Under the pieces are notes generated by a model. The model saw only the letters and a program-made list of their open reading frames with translations. It ran no database searches and was not told where the DNA came from. Made by a program: the position numbers and the translations under genes. Shown in pieces: positions 26,424-35,957 of a stretch of DNA of 64,000 nt. Numbering within the stretch: the stretch's first letter is position 1; the number at the start of each line of letters is the position of its first letter. This DNA comes from Maritimibacter sp. 55A14 (GTDB lineage: Bacteria > Pseudomonadota > Alphaproteobacteria > Rhodobacterales > Rhodobacteraceae): NCBI RefSeq assembly GCF_003122205.1, contig NZ_QEYE01000002.1:230356-294355 (forward strand). The letters run 5' to 3'.

Positions 26424-27263
26424 CTATTCTTTTTCTTGCTCTGGCGCGTTCGGGCGCCAGGCCTTGGCCAATTGCTGGGCTGCGCGGATGTCTTCGTCGG
26501 ACATGTCCGGCTCAAGGCGCGCCCGCGCCTCCGCCGCCAGCGGATGATTGAGCGCCGCGGCAAGGTTGAAATAGGAATGCGCCTTCACGAGGCTCTGGTC
26601 GACGCCAATCCCGACCGCAAAGGCCTGGCCCAGCGAATATAGTCCGACCGGATTGCCTTCCGCGGCGGTCTGCTGGAAGAGTTGCACCGCACCTGGAATG
26701 TCTTGCTCGACATATTTGCCTTCGATGAGTGCGTTGGCATATTCGTTCCTGGCCCCGAGATGGCCCAGATCGGACGCTGTCTTAAACCAGTCATAGGCTG
26801 CCGCCTCGTCCTGGCCGACGCCCTTGCCCTCCAGCAGAAGGCTCGCGCAATTATATGCGCCATTGGGGTCTCCCAATTCGGCCGCCTCGCAAATCAGCTG
26901 CGCGCCTTGCTCGAAGTCCTGCAAGACCCCGGTGCCTTGGATGTGCAGAACGCCCAGACGGTTCTTCGCCGGCGCAGAGGCTTTGGCGCTGCCGGCGAGG
27001 TAGAGCGCAATCGCTGCCTTGAGATCGGGCGCGCTCCCTAGACCCAGCTCAAGCATACGACCCAGGTAGAACGCGCCATCCGCCTGACCGGCCTTGAACG
27101 CATCCGCAAAATACTCGGATGCAGCACCGTAGTCCTGGCCATTGAGCGCAGAGAGCCCGGACGCAAGCTGATCCTGGCCTTCTTGCGCGTGCGCGGATTG
27201 GTAGATAAAGGCCGCGAAGCTCAGTGCGAGAGCGCACTTGCCAAAAACATTTCCCGAAACCAC
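26424..27263 (-). CDS. Sel1-repeat secreted protein
   Basis: A 279-residue protein with a Sec signal (about 1-26, VFGKCALALSFAAFIYQSAH) and several Sel1/TPR-like repeats of about 36 residues: AFYLGRMLELGLGSAPDLK, YNCASLLLEGKGVGQDEAA, LYSLGQAFAVGIGVDQSLV. These helical repeats bind other proteins. It is encoded just upstream of cdiA on the same strand, with 72 bases between, and between cdiA and the transporter gene. A role in assembly or regulation of the secreted exoproteins in the periplasm is likely by position; no such role is known for certain. Alternatively it could bind a peptidoglycan or host partner. Confidence 0.8.
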   Translation of the reverse strand: MVSGNVFGKCALALSFAAFIYQSAHAQEGQDQLASGLSALNGQDYGAASEYFADAFKAGQADGAFYLGRMLELGLGSAPDLKAAIALYLAGSAKASAPAKNRLGVLHIQGTGVLQDFEQGAQLICEAAELGDPNGAYNCASLLLEGKGVGQDEAAAYDWFKTASDLGHLGARNEYANALIEGKYVEQDIPGAVQLFQQTAAEGNPVGLYSLGQAFAVGIGVDQSLVKAHSYFNLAAALNHPLAAEARARLEPDMSDEDIRAAQQLAKAWRPNAPEQEKE

Positions 27264-27508
27264 CTGCCCCGATTTCCCCTGATTACCTCAACCCCTGAGT
27301 GTCGCGCGCTGACGCGCCGAGTCACCTTAAACCGGATTTTCGATCCGATGCGAGGTTTTTTTCACGGCTTCGTCATCGGTTCTTGATCGTTTCGTGATCG
27401 CCGATAATCTCCCCGGACTCCACCCCCAGTAGATTGATAAATAAGAGTGATTCTGCGACTTTTACCTACCGGACGTGAAAAGAGCCGACAATATGCCGCA
27501 CGCAGCAC

Positions 27509-29212
27509 CTAAAATAGCTTCGCCGACAAGGAGAGAAGCGCCTGAACCTCACCAGCCGTCTGCCCATTCTCATTCCGCAAAGGCATGGCCAGCGAGCCAC
27601 TCAGGGTTGTCTTCCCCAATCGCGCGGTCAAGCCGGCGCCAATGCTCACCATATATGCGGCTGTGCGCGTCGCCCGGGAATAGACATGGCCCATATCGGC
27701 GAAGAGATATGGGCTGACGCCACCTTGCGCATTCCTCAATGGAGTCCAGTTTCCTGCCGTCTTGAACGCCTTGCCCCAATCGCGGAGATCGAGCGGGCTG
27801 GCCTTGAACCGATATTCGGACCGCAGGAAGAATCCGCTGTCGCCCGAGACATCAAACCCGTTATAGCCCCGCACAGAATTCCAGCCGCCGATGGCGAGCT
27901 GTTCGTTGGAGAAAAGTGGCGCGTCCGCGATCTGCCCGATGACCGCGAGCGAGAATTGGCGTCCATTCTCCAGGGGGCGAATGTAATTGATGCGAATCTC
28001 GAGGGCGGTGTATTCGGCTTGCGGCGCGCCCGGCACCGGCACGGCGGGATCGCGGTCGGCGCCGAGAAACCCCGCCCCGAATGAAAGCGCCGTGTCGGCA
28101 GCGATGACCGCTTTCTCCAACCGGTGTTCATGTCGGAACCCGATGCGCCAGGCCGAACGATGCTGCGGTGTGAGCGCCGCGATATTGACGAACCGCTCGT
28201 TCCAGTAACTGCTGAGCGCGCCATAGACATAATATTTCGAGCGGGCGTCGCGCATGATGAGGCGCTCAGCGCGTAGACCGAGATTGGCCGTCTGCGTAAA
28301 CAGATCGGACGTGGGGGACAGATTGGTCAGGGCTTCCGAATAGGACGCGTTCGCGGAGAATAGCCATTTCCGGAACGGCACCGACATGCTGAGTGCAAGC
28401 GCATTGCTGTTCTCCGCCCCGGAATAGGAAAGGGTGTAGGTGTCATTGAGCCTCAACAGATCGTCGGCTTCCAGCCCGAGGCGGATCTGCGTCTCGCCGC
28501 TCTCATCCGCACCTTGGTTGTCGATACCGACTGTGCCGCGAACCGTATCCACCTTCTGCTCGGTGACCACCACCCGGCTGGTCCCCGGCGCCGTTCCGGC
28601 CGTCAGATTGGCATTGGCCTGGGAGGATGCCAATCGGTTGATCTGCTCCAGCCCATGCTCGACATCGCGCAGTTGAAACACATCCCCCGCACGCGCCGGA
28701 AAGGCCGACAAGATCTTGCGCTGCGGGCTTTTCCTCGGTTGTCCGTCCTTGTCGAGCTGGGTGTAGACGAAGGCCTCGATCCGCCCCTCCAGCACGTCGA
28801 TTCTGAGCTCGCGGGAACTGATGTCCTGGGCCGGCACATAAGCGCGTGTGGTGATGTATCCCTTGTCGGCATAGGCGCCCGAAATCCGCTGCAAGAGATG
28901 ACCGATACTGGCCTGACCGAGGCACCGGCCCGAGAATTCGGCCACGATGGGCTCCAGAACCCGCGGCTTCAGGACGGTGACGCCCGTCAACACGATCTCA
29001 TCTATCGGAAAACAGACCTCTTCACGCACAACTCCCTTTGCCTCAGGCGCGACCACTTCCTGACCGGCTTGCGCGCGTTCGAGTTCTTCGAGACGTTCCC
29101 GGCGGCGTTGCTCCTCGAGAATCCGGCGGCCCGGGTCCTGCTCCTGCGCATGCAGACCGGATCCGACCGCGAGCAGCAGAAGCGCCGCCGATATGAGTCT
29201 GCGCAAGAGCAC
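27509..29212 (-). CDS. TpsB/ShlB-type two-partner secretion transporter
   Basis: The 567-residue outer-membrane protein has a signal peptide (LISAALLLLAVGSGLHAQ), a glutamine/arginine-rich helix (about 25-50: RILEEQRRRERLEELERA), POTRA domains (about 65-210: CFPIDEIVLTGVTVLKP and the region ending in SRVVVTEQK) and a 16-strand barrel ending in LSLSAKLF, with the alternating aromatic C-terminus for BAM insertion. Motif GGWNSVRGYNGFDVSGDSGF resembles the VRGY motif of the barrel lid. It exports TpsA proteins across the outer membrane. Gene order is tpsA (816 aa), tpsB, Sel1, cdiA, so this one transporter probably serves both exoproteins. Confidence 0.92.
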   Translation of the reverse strand: MLLRRLISAALLLLAVGSGLHAQEQDPGRRILEEQRRRERLEELERAQAGQEVVAPEAKGVVREEVCFPIDEIVLTGVTVLKPRVLEPIVAEFSGRCLGQASIGHLLQRISGAYADKGYITTRAYVPAQDISSRELRIDVLEGRIEAFVYTQLDKDGQPRKSPQRKILSAFPARAGDVFQLRDVEHGLEQINRLASSQANANLTAGTAPGTSRVVVTEQKVDTVRGTVGIDNQGADESGETQIRLGLEADDLLRLNDTYTLSYSGAENSNALALSMSVPFRKWLFSANASYSEALTNLSPTSDLFTQTANLGLRAERLIMRDARSKYYVYGALSSYWNERFVNIAALTPQHRSAWRIGFRHEHRLEKAVIAADTALSFGAGFLGADRDPAVPVPGAPQAEYTALEIRINYIRPLENGRQFSLAVIGQIADAPLFSNEQLAIGGWNSVRGYNGFDVSGDSGFFLRSEYRFKASPLDLRDWGKAFKTAGNWTPLRNAQGGVSPYLFADMGHVYSRATRTAAYMVSIGAGLTARLGKTTLSGSLAMPLRNENGQTAGEVQALLSLSAKLF

Positions 29213-29217
29213 CTGTG

Positions 29218-31668
29218 CTAGAACACATTCCAGAATAGCCCGATGGGCTGGCGGCCGATGATCTGCTGCTCGGTCGAAATGTCCGATTCAATGCGGGTTC
29301 CGTTGACGATCAACTCGCCACCGGAAAAAACGTTCGTGCCGCCCAGCACGACGTCGCCGTTGATGGTAATGGTCCCGGCCGGAGAACGCAGCGCACCGAA
29401 TTCATAATTGCTTACGAGAAATGCGGCCCGGCTGCCGACCAGGCGACCGACACCGCCCTTCTGATCGATAAAGGCCGCGGTCAAGATCGGAATGAACCGG
29501 GTGACGGGCGCGGTAATCGAGACACCGTTGGCACCATCGATCCGGCCGGCGACGCTTGTGATCTCTTGACCGGCGGCGATCGATACGCGGTCAGACCCCG
29601 TCACGTTGCCGCCAACCGTTCGCAGGTTGGAAAAGCCCGAGGTCTTGCAGAACAGCTTGCAGCTTTGTGAAAATTTCAGCCGTCCCACCTGGCGCGATTC
29701 ATTGGTGAACTCGTCCACTGCCACAATATCGACCCTGGCGCCGGTAATATCCGCGCCAATACTGCGGATCGATCTGGCCTGAAGACTGACATCGCCCACC
29801 CCCAGGATGAAGGATTGCTCGCCGTCGATCTCCCGCTCGCCATAATCGGCGAAGACATCGAGTTTGCGCGAGCGCTTCAGAAACAGGCTGCCAAGAAGGC
29901 GCCCGCCCTTCGTCCGAGAGATGGTGTAGGGCGTGGTGTCCTCTGTGAACGCGGTTTCATTGACGATGTCGGCCTGAGTTGAGATCGTGATCGCGGCATT
30001 GGAAAAGAGGCGCCCGGTTCTGTTCACTATATCGCCACCGGCCGTGACGTGCAGATCATCCGCTGCCCCAAAGGCCACGGCCAGACGTCGCACCGACAGG
30101 CTTTCGTTCAGGATCCCGCCTGCAGAGATAAGTGTCATTCCGCCCAAGGACTCCGCATCGCCCGCCGACGCCACGTTGCCCTGTAGCAGGCTGCCATAGT
30201 TTCGGACGTCCCCGGAACGGGTCTTGGCCAGGAACCCGCCGCTTGTGGCCACGAGTTCGGTGCGCGGCTGGCTTTCGCTCTCGGCCCCGAACCGTAGCGC
30301 TGCGGCGTCGAGCCGAATGTCGCTCTGAGCGGCAATCACGGAGGCGTCGAAGCTGAGCGACGCGTCGCTCAGTACCCGAAAATCCTCACCGACACTCCCC
30401 TGCACATCCTCAAGCGAGATGACGTCATTGGCCGCAAGCCGGAAATCACCAGCGGTGTCTATCGAAAGCCCGTCAAACGCCACCTCACCACCGGCTGTCA
30501 GGACCACATGGCTGCCGGGAGAGTTCAATGCCGCACCCTGCCCCGAAGGCAATGTCTTGGTCCGGATCTCGCCATCCACCAGCAAAGTGACGCCCCCGGA
30601 AGACGCCAGATTGTCCGACGCGATGGCGGCCCCTGACAGCCTGGATGCACCCAGATCCAGGTTCCCCGCCTTGAGATCGAGAACCACCCCGCTCTGATCG
30701 GAGATGATCTCGGCCCGCCGCGTATCCGAGGAGGTCAACTCTGCCGAGCCTGCGTTGATGTTCACCGAACCGTTGGCCTGGATGCGCGCCTCTGAAAGCT
30801 CGATCCGTCCGTCGCTCCGCAAACGAAATCCGCCGGCCGAAGCCATCTGATCGCCGGCAAAGCGCACCCCGGCACCGGCATCGGTCACCGCCACGCTGAT
30901 CCGCCCGGCGGACAGCGAGCCCTGTCGGGTGATGTCGACCAGGATCGCATTCGATGCGTCCATCCCCTGGTCGGTCACCAGCGCCCAGGGCAGCGCGCCG
31001 CCGCGGCTCGCATCGAAACTGACACGGCCATCGCCCGCGATGATGTTGACATGCGACGCACCGTCGATCGCATCGAAACCGACCGGCCCATCGACACGCA
31101 AGGATTGCGAGATCAGCGCGAGCTCTTCCATGGTGCCGCTCAGCCCGCCGGCCTCAATTGTGATGTCGCCTGCCCCAACAGAGGCGAGCACTTCCCCTGC
31201 CGCATTCCGGCTTAATGTCCCGGTAGTCAGGGCCACATTTCGCGTGTTCTGAAACCGCCCGCCATTCACGGTAATGCCGTTTGGGTTGGCCACAATCACA
31301 TCTGCCGTGGGGCCGACGACGCTCAGTTCCCCGGCTATGGTGGTCACCTTGGCTGACGTCACCTCATTGAGAATGGTCCCAGCCGCAACCACGGAGTTAT
31401 CAAGCGTCACGCCTGAGGCGGGCACGGAGAAATCGGTGTAAGTGTTGTGGCTGATGGATGACGCATCCGCGGGCGCAATCCCGACATTGATCTGACCTGA
31501 AGGAGACAAGTTGACGGTCGTGGCCGTACCGCCATCGGGCACCACAGACTGGGCGGCCACCGAACCGACGGTGACAACCACGACCAAAAACGTACTAGCC
31601 GCGAGATGAAATGCCGCATTCGAGAAACGGTTTGGATGGCGCAAGGAACCGGAAATCACACCTTGCAT
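29218..31668 (-). CDS. Second, smaller TpsA exoprotein (filamentous haemagglutinin type)
   Basis: The 816-residue protein has a signal peptide (about 20-40, HLAASTFLVVVVTVGSVAAQ), a TPS domain (about 45-290) with VIVANPNGITVNGGRFQNT, and haemagglutinin repeats to the end. It has no toxin-like tail and ends with ESDISTEQQIIGRQPIG, close to the stop. It is encoded first in the operon; its stop is only five bases before the tpsB ATG, so the two are translationally linked. It may be a separate adhesin, or a truncated relative of CdiA lacking the effector part. The promoter probably lies in the 70-base gap with the divergent IalB gene. Confidence 0.88.
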   Translation of the reverse strand: MQGVISGSLRHPNRFSNAAFHLAASTFLVVVVTVGSVAAQSVVPDGGTATTVNLSPSGQINVGIAPADASSISHNTYTDFSVPASGVTLDNSVVAAGTILNEVTSAKVTTIAGELSVVGPTADVIVANPNGITVNGGRFQNTRNVALTTGTLSRNAAGEVLASVGAGDITIEAGGLSGTMEELALISQSLRVDGPVGFDAIDGASHVNIIAGDGRVSFDASRGGALPWALVTDQGMDASNAILVDITRQGSLSAGRISVAVTDAGAGVRFAGDQMASAGGFRLRSDGRIELSEARIQANGSVNINAGSAELTSSDTRRAEIISDQSGVVLDLKAGNLDLGASRLSGAAIASDNLASSGGVTLLVDGEIRTKTLPSGQGAALNSPGSHVVLTAGGEVAFDGLSIDTAGDFRLAANDVISLEDVQGSVGEDFRVLSDASLSFDASVIAAQSDIRLDAAALRFGAESESQPRTELVATSGGFLAKTRSGDVRNYGSLLQGNVASAGDAESLGGMTLISAGGILNESLSVRRLAVAFGAADDLHVTAGGDIVNRTGRLFSNAAITISTQADIVNETAFTEDTTPYTISRTKGGRLLGSLFLKRSRKLDVFADYGEREIDGEQSFILGVGDVSLQARSIRSIGADITGARVDIVAVDEFTNESRQVGRLKFSQSCKLFCKTSGFSNLRTVGGNVTGSDRVSIAAGQEITSVAGRIDGANGVSITAPVTRFIPILTAAFIDQKGGVGRLVGSRAAFLVSNYEFGALRSPAGTITINGDVVLGGTNVFSGGELIVNGTRIESDISTEQQIIGRQPIGLFWNVF

Positions 31669-31738
31669 CTGGCAAAAAACTCCTGAAAACAGATAGACAA
31701 CTTAAGGCCGGATAAACCAACTTGGGCTAACGAGAAAG

Positions 31739-32224
31739 ATGAAATATTTGAGCGCGCGGTTGTTTTTGGCATTTTTCCTTCTCCTGGCCCCCGTCCAATC
31801 CGTGCACGCGCAGGAACAGATTGCGGGTGACGCAGCGGTCTTCGACGACTGGCGCGTCGCCTGCGACCAGGCGCAGCCCTGCCGAATGGCGCAGTCGGTG
31901 GTTCAGGTCGCGAGCAAGCGTCTCATCCTGCAGGTCAAGGTCTTCAAGGGGGACGAGCCGACGATGCTTCTGAGCTTTCCGTTGGGCATTCTGCTCAACA
32001 CCGGTTGGCAGTATCAGATCGACGGACGGTCCCCCACATTGCGGCCCTTCGAGATCTGCAATGCCGACGGGTGTCACGCCGGGATCAAACTCTCGCAATC
32101 CTTGCTCGCCGCGCTCAAACGGGGTCGAACCCTGTCCGTCACGTTTTTCGACGCCGGCCGGACCAAGGTAAATCCGCAGATATCCCTCATCGGATTCACG
32201 AAAGCTTATGAGTCCCTGCCATGA
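31739..32224 (+). CDS. Invasion-associated locus B (IalB) family protein
   Basis: The 161-residue secreted protein has a signal peptide (LFLAFFLLLAPVQSVHAQEQ), then an IalB domain: VFDDWRVACDQAQPCRMAQ with the two conserved cysteines, FPLGILLNTGWQYQIDG and a third and fourth cysteine in CNADGCHAGIKLSQSL. IalB-type proteins are known in Bartonella and other alphaproteobacteria as periplasmic or secreted proteins; the molecular role is not clear. The next gene (ChaN-like) begins by ATGA overlap, so three genes form one operon. It is transcribed away from the second TpsA gene. Confidence 0.85.
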   Translation: MKYLSARLFLAFFLLLAPVQSVHAQEQIAGDAAVFDDWRVACDQAQPCRMAQSVVQVASKRLILQVKVFKGDEPTMLLSFPLGILLNTGWQYQIDGRSPTLRPFEICNADGCHAGIKLSQSLLAALKRGRTLSVTFFDAGRTKVNPQISLIGFTKAYESLP

Positions 32225-33108
32225 AGACCTTGATGCATTGCCTCTGCCTTTTGATCGGCATCGCATTGCCGCTTCAGGCCGACGAGGCAAATCCGCTTGC
32301 AGGTCAGATCTGGGATGTCTCGAATGAGCAATTCGTTGCGTTTGGCACGATGCTCGAAGGCATTCAGTCGAAAGCCTATATTCTCATTGGCGAGCGCCAT
32401 GGTCGCGCGGCGCATCAGGGGCGCGAGGCCTTCGTCATCGGCGCTCTTGCAGAGGCCGGACGTTATCCCACGATCGCATTCGAGATGCTGAGCGAGGCGC
32501 AGGACAGCATCGTCAGCGGCTACCGGCGTGACAATCCCGAATACGCGCTTGGGCTCGCAGTGCCCTTGAAATGGTACGACAGCAATTGGCCGGCCTGGAG
32601 CTTCTATCAGCCGGTCTTCGATGTAGCCTTTGCCACAAAGGCCGAGATCGTAGGCGCCGACCTCAATGAGGTCGAGCAGAACGCGGTGGCGACGCGCGAG
32701 ATTTCCGAGGCTGAACTGACATCGCCCAGTCTCGCCTATTACGAGGCGCAGATGTCCAAGGCGCATTGCAATCTGATCGAGCCCGAGCGCGCTAGGGAAC
32801 TGGCACGCATCCAAATGGCCCGCGATGCGCATATGGCCGAAATCCTAAAAGCAAAAAAGCATCACCGCGACGGGATCGTACTGGTGGTCGGGTCCGCGCA
32901 TGTCAGAAAAAATGTCGGCATCCCGAAACATTTGCCAACCCAAGATACCGTCGTCATCGCACTCAAAGAGTCGGCTCAATCGCTCCAGACCTTCGAAGCC
33001 GCGCCCCAACAGGTCATAACGGGGCCGCTCACCGATTTTGACTATATCTGGTTCACCCCGGAAATTGACGAAACCTCCCTTTGTGATCGGATCGGAACAA
33101 TAGAATGA
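32221..33108 (+). CDS. ChaN-family haem-binding-type lipoprotein/secreted protein
   Basis: The 295-residue protein has a signal peptide (MKTLMHCLCLLIGIALPLQA) and the ChaN-like fold: AYILIGERHGRAAHQG at about residue 57, with HGRAAHQ as the metal/haem-type ligand region, TIAFEMLSEAQDSIV near 90, and VLVVGSAHVRKNVGIP near 225. ChaN is an iron-regulated lipoprotein that binds haem in Campylobacter; family members in alphaproteobacteria are poorly studied. A clear lipobox is not visible (LQADEANP), so it may be periplasmic. It overlaps both neighbours by four bases, so IalB, ChaN and the 122-residue lipoprotein are co-translated. Confidence 0.8.
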   Translation: MKTLMHCLCLLIGIALPLQADEANPLAGQIWDVSNEQFVAFGTMLEGIQSKAYILIGERHGRAAHQGREAFVIGALAEAGRYPTIAFEMLSEAQDSIVSGYRRDNPEYALGLAVPLKWYDSNWPAWSFYQPVFDVAFATKAEIVGADLNEVEQNAVATREISEAELTSPSLAYYEAQMSKAHCNLIEPERARELARIQMARDAHMAEILKAKKHHRDGIVLVVGSAHVRKNVGIPKHLPTQDTVVIALKESAQSLQTFEAAPQQVITGPLTDFDYIWFTPEIDETSLCDRIGTIE

Positions 33109-33473
33109 AATCTATATGCGCAGTTACAATTGCCTTGCCTTGTCTCTTCCTCGCGGCCTGTGGTGAGACGAAAGAGAACCGGGAAGCGCGCTTGACACAA
33201 TTTGACGGCAAGCCCTTGGATCAGGTGGTGTCCGTCATTGGCCCGCCGGACAGCCGCGACGGTTCGAAGGCGATCTGGACATATGAGCGCATCTCAACCA
33301 ACCGTGTGCCCGTCCAACACTACATAAACGGACGATATGTCACGATCGGTTTCCGCACCGAGCGTATCCGGTATCACTGCACCTACACGGCCGCGCTGAA
33401 CGCGGGGCGCATTGCGTCGAGCCAATACGATGGCAACAATTGCTACCCCTTTGCCCCGAAACTGCCAACATGA
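33105..33473 (+). CDS. Small lipoprotein, unknown function
   Basis: The 122-residue protein has a lipoprotein signal (LPCLFLAACGETKENRE, lipidated Cys near 19) and a soluble domain starting LTQFDGKPLDQVVSVIGPPD, which recalls the small two-helix/beta folds of SmpA/BamE-type proteins (xxGxxxxxVxxxxGxPD and a following xxxWxY segment, here KAIWTYERIS). Two cysteines near residues 91 and 112 could form a disulfide. It overlaps the ChaN-like gene by four bases and ends the operon. BamE-like assignment is tentative. Confidence 0.65.
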   Translation: MKSICAVTIALPCLFLAACGETKENREARLTQFDGKPLDQVVSVIGPPDSRDGSKAIWTYERISTNRVPVQHYINGRYVTIGFRTERIRYHCTYTAALNAGRIASSQYDGNNCYPFAPKLPT

Positions 33474-33623
33474 CGGGAAATCGGGACTTCCCCGAAGGCC
33501 GCGAAGACCTTCGCCCATGGGACCCAATGTGATCGCGCTTTTGCACATCCATTGATGCGCCCACCTTTGCGGCACGGCGTCGGGCCGGGGTGCCCCGCAG
33601 GTTGCGCGCCGGGCGTGGCGAAG

Positions 33624-35957
33624 TCAGCATCCCTTGAACGCCAGCTGGCTCATGCGCGAGATCGTTCGGCAGTTCGCCCGCCATTGGCGGTTGCCGAAGG
33701 ACGATTTCCGTTGAAACTCGATATTCGCCAGGATGGTCTGGGCCAAGATCTCGCCGGTCCTGTGCTTGTCGGGTTGGCGCGCCACAACGAACTCGATGGC
33801 AGGCAGGTCGAGCGTGTTCAGAATCGCCGAGTTTCTCGCGAAGAACCCGTCCGAAAAACTCACTTCCAGCGCCGACATCGTCCGGCCGAAACCGTCGGGG
33901 AAGCCATACTTGCGAAACATCTCGTCAAAGCCTTGTCCCGCCAGCCGATCGCCGAGTGCCGTCGTTGAGCGATAGATGAGCGGGGCATCGCTGCAGACCG
34001 CATTGAAATAGCTCGAACTCAGAACGAAATATCGGCAATGTTCGAAGCTGGCCTCCAGCGTGTTCAGCATGATCGAGATGCCATCCTGATCGATCGTCAG
34101 GTCGAACCAGCCGGAGTAGACGCCATGATCCGCAAGCCGGGTTTTGACAATGTCGTAAAAGTCCCGCGTGTAGAGTTTCGAGGCTGAATAATATCGCGGA
34201 CTGGTGACCGTGTTTACGATGGCGTCGTATACGTGGTCGTCCTGCATGAGCATGCTGATCCCGTCATCCAGGATGATCTCGGCCGAACCGCGTGTCATGA
34301 TCCCGCGGTTCTCCGAGGAAAAGTGTTTCGGGATCTCGAAAATGGCTGGATTGATCTCTACGACGCGTGTGTGATCGAAGATCCGCGCGGTCGCCCCGGC
34401 GGTGATGCCGGTCCCCAGGCCCAGCACGAGCGCGGTGCCCGTTCGACCGCTAAACATAGCCGGCGTGGCCCCAACGGTCACCTCATGCAATTCGGACTTG
34501 CTATTTGGCCCGAAGGTCAGGCTCCGATAGCCATTGAAGAGCAGGGCTTGCGTGCCGTCGTTGAACGACACCACTGAAGCGCTTTGATCGAATGCTCGGT
34601 ATGTGTCGGAGGATCGGTAAGTCTTCAAACCATGGTCGAGTTGTTCCCGCGAGGCCAGAACGCGATAGCCCAGAAGCAGTTCGACCCCGGGCCAGTTCCT
34701 GACCCCGGCGAAGATCAGAGTGGCGCCGATACAGGCCGCCCCGAGCATAGTTGCAAGCCTTGGACGCTTACCGACGGCAAGGAGCCAGGCGGATGCCGAA
34801 AGCCCCACGAGAACGACCGCGATCATGGGCAGCGGCAGATAGGGATGGAGCAGGCAGTACATTACCAAAACGCCGGCACCATTGCCGAAACTTGAAACCG
34901 CCAGAAGCGGACCGGACAAGGCGACCGGATCTCCGGGATGGGCTCTTGCCGCGAGCGGCACGAGACTGCCGAACAGAATGAAGACGGGCAACGGGAAACC
35001 CCCGAGCAAAACGACCTTCGCGACAAGTTCGAAAGTGTCGCTGCTGCTTGCGTCCCTGACGCGCCCCCAAACGTCAATGAAAGCGGGCACAAAGACGAGG
35101 AAAATCAACAGCGCCGCCGAGATCATGAGCAACACGTCCTGGAAGACGATCCTCCCCCGAAGGGCGATCCATGCGCCCAGGGCGATCCCGGCGATGGCAG
35201 AAGCCAGTGTGATCGCGAAGTTCTCATTCAACGGACCGAATACCGAGAAAGACAAACGCAGCACGAACAGCTGGAACACGCCGCTCGCCAGGCTCGCCAG
35301 AAAAAGCGCCATGAGCAGGCGCCAGACATATGGTGCGGCTTTCTCGACGGGCCGGGATAGCGGTGGTGCCGCCCGCGACCACAACAAGCCCGCGCCAATC
35401 ATCAGGTTCAGCCCGGCGATGACATACCCGGTCACCTGCAGCCCGGCGTGGCGGATCAATGCAAACTCGATGACCAGAAGACTCAGAAAGGCGCCCAGAT
35501 TGTAGAGCCCGTAAATTCGCGTGAAGACCGCGCCATCCGGTTGCGCAGAATTGCGCGCATAGGCGGAGAATAACGGCACGCAGGTGCCGATCAGAAAGGA
35601 GGGCAGCCCGAGCAGCAGGATGAGTTTTGTGGCGTTGACAAGCGGCGCGGCGCCGAGGCTCACGATCGCAAATCCCCAGTACGAGAATGCCGTCACCATG
35701 CCAAACGCGTAGAGCCCGATCGTGATCTCAATTCCCGCCAGGGACCAGGAAAACCGGCCGCTCTGCCAAGCGCCAAACGCCACGCCGAAGAAGACACCAC
35801 TCAGAATGATGCCGCTCATCAGGAAATTGTCGCCGAAATAGTTCGAAAACAGCCGCGCCAGAATGATCTCATACGCAAGGCCGCAAGAGCCTGACAGAGC
35901 GGCTAGGAACGGCACAAGAAAGACCGGCTTCGATCCGGCCCGTTCATTTCTTCCCAT
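33624..35957 (-). CDS. Membrane protein fused to a spermidine-synthase-like domain
   Basis: A 777-residue protein. The first 430 residues hold about 12 transmembrane helices resembling an MFS-like or SpeE-fused membrane domain, beginning VPFLAALSGSCGLAYEIILA. The last 300 residues resemble a spermidine-synthase/methyltransferase fold: ALVLGLGTGITAGATARI (SAM/dcSAM loop, about 500), RVVEINPAIFEIPKHF, and DDGISMLMQDDHVYDAIVNT. Fused MFS/spermidine synthases are widespread in bacteria and of unproved function. The substrate cannot be inferred. The ATG at 35957 opens the frame. The 3' end lies 150 bases from the lipoprotein operon on the other strand. Confidence 0.85.
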   Translation of the reverse strand: MGRNERAGSKPVFLVPFLAALSGSCGLAYEIILARLFSNYFGDNFLMSGIILSGVFFGVAFGAWQSGRFSWSLAGIEITIGLYAFGMVTAFSYWGFAIVSLGAAPLVNATKLILLLGLPSFLIGTCVPLFSAYARNSAQPDGAVFTRIYGLYNLGAFLSLLVIEFALIRHAGLQVTGYVIAGLNLMIGAGLLWSRAAPPLSRPVEKAAPYVWRLLMALFLASLASGVFQLFVLRLSFSVFGPLNENFAITLASAIAGIALGAWIALRGRIVFQDVLLMISAALLIFLVFVPAFIDVWGRVRDASSSDTFELVAKVVLLGGFPLPVFILFGSLVPLAARAHPGDPVALSGPLLAVSSFGNGAGVLVMYCLLHPYLPLPMIAVVLVGLSASAWLLAVGKRPRLATMLGAACIGATLIFAGVRNWPGVELLLGYRVLASREQLDHGLKTYRSSDTYRAFDQSASVVSFNDGTQALLFNGYRSLTFGPNSKSELHEVTVGATPAMFSGRTGTALVLGLGTGITAGATARIFDHTRVVEINPAIFEIPKHFSSENRGIMTRGSAEIILDDGISMLMQDDHVYDAIVNTVTSPRYYSASKLYTRDFYDIVKTRLADHGVYSGWFDLTIDQDGISIMLNTLEASFEHCRYFVLSSSYFNAVCSDAPLIYRSTTALGDRLAGQGFDEMFRKYGFPDGFGRTMSALEVSFSDGFFARNSAILNTLDLPAIEFVVARQPDKHRTGEILAQTILANIEFQRKSSFGNRQWRANCRTISRMSQLAFKGC

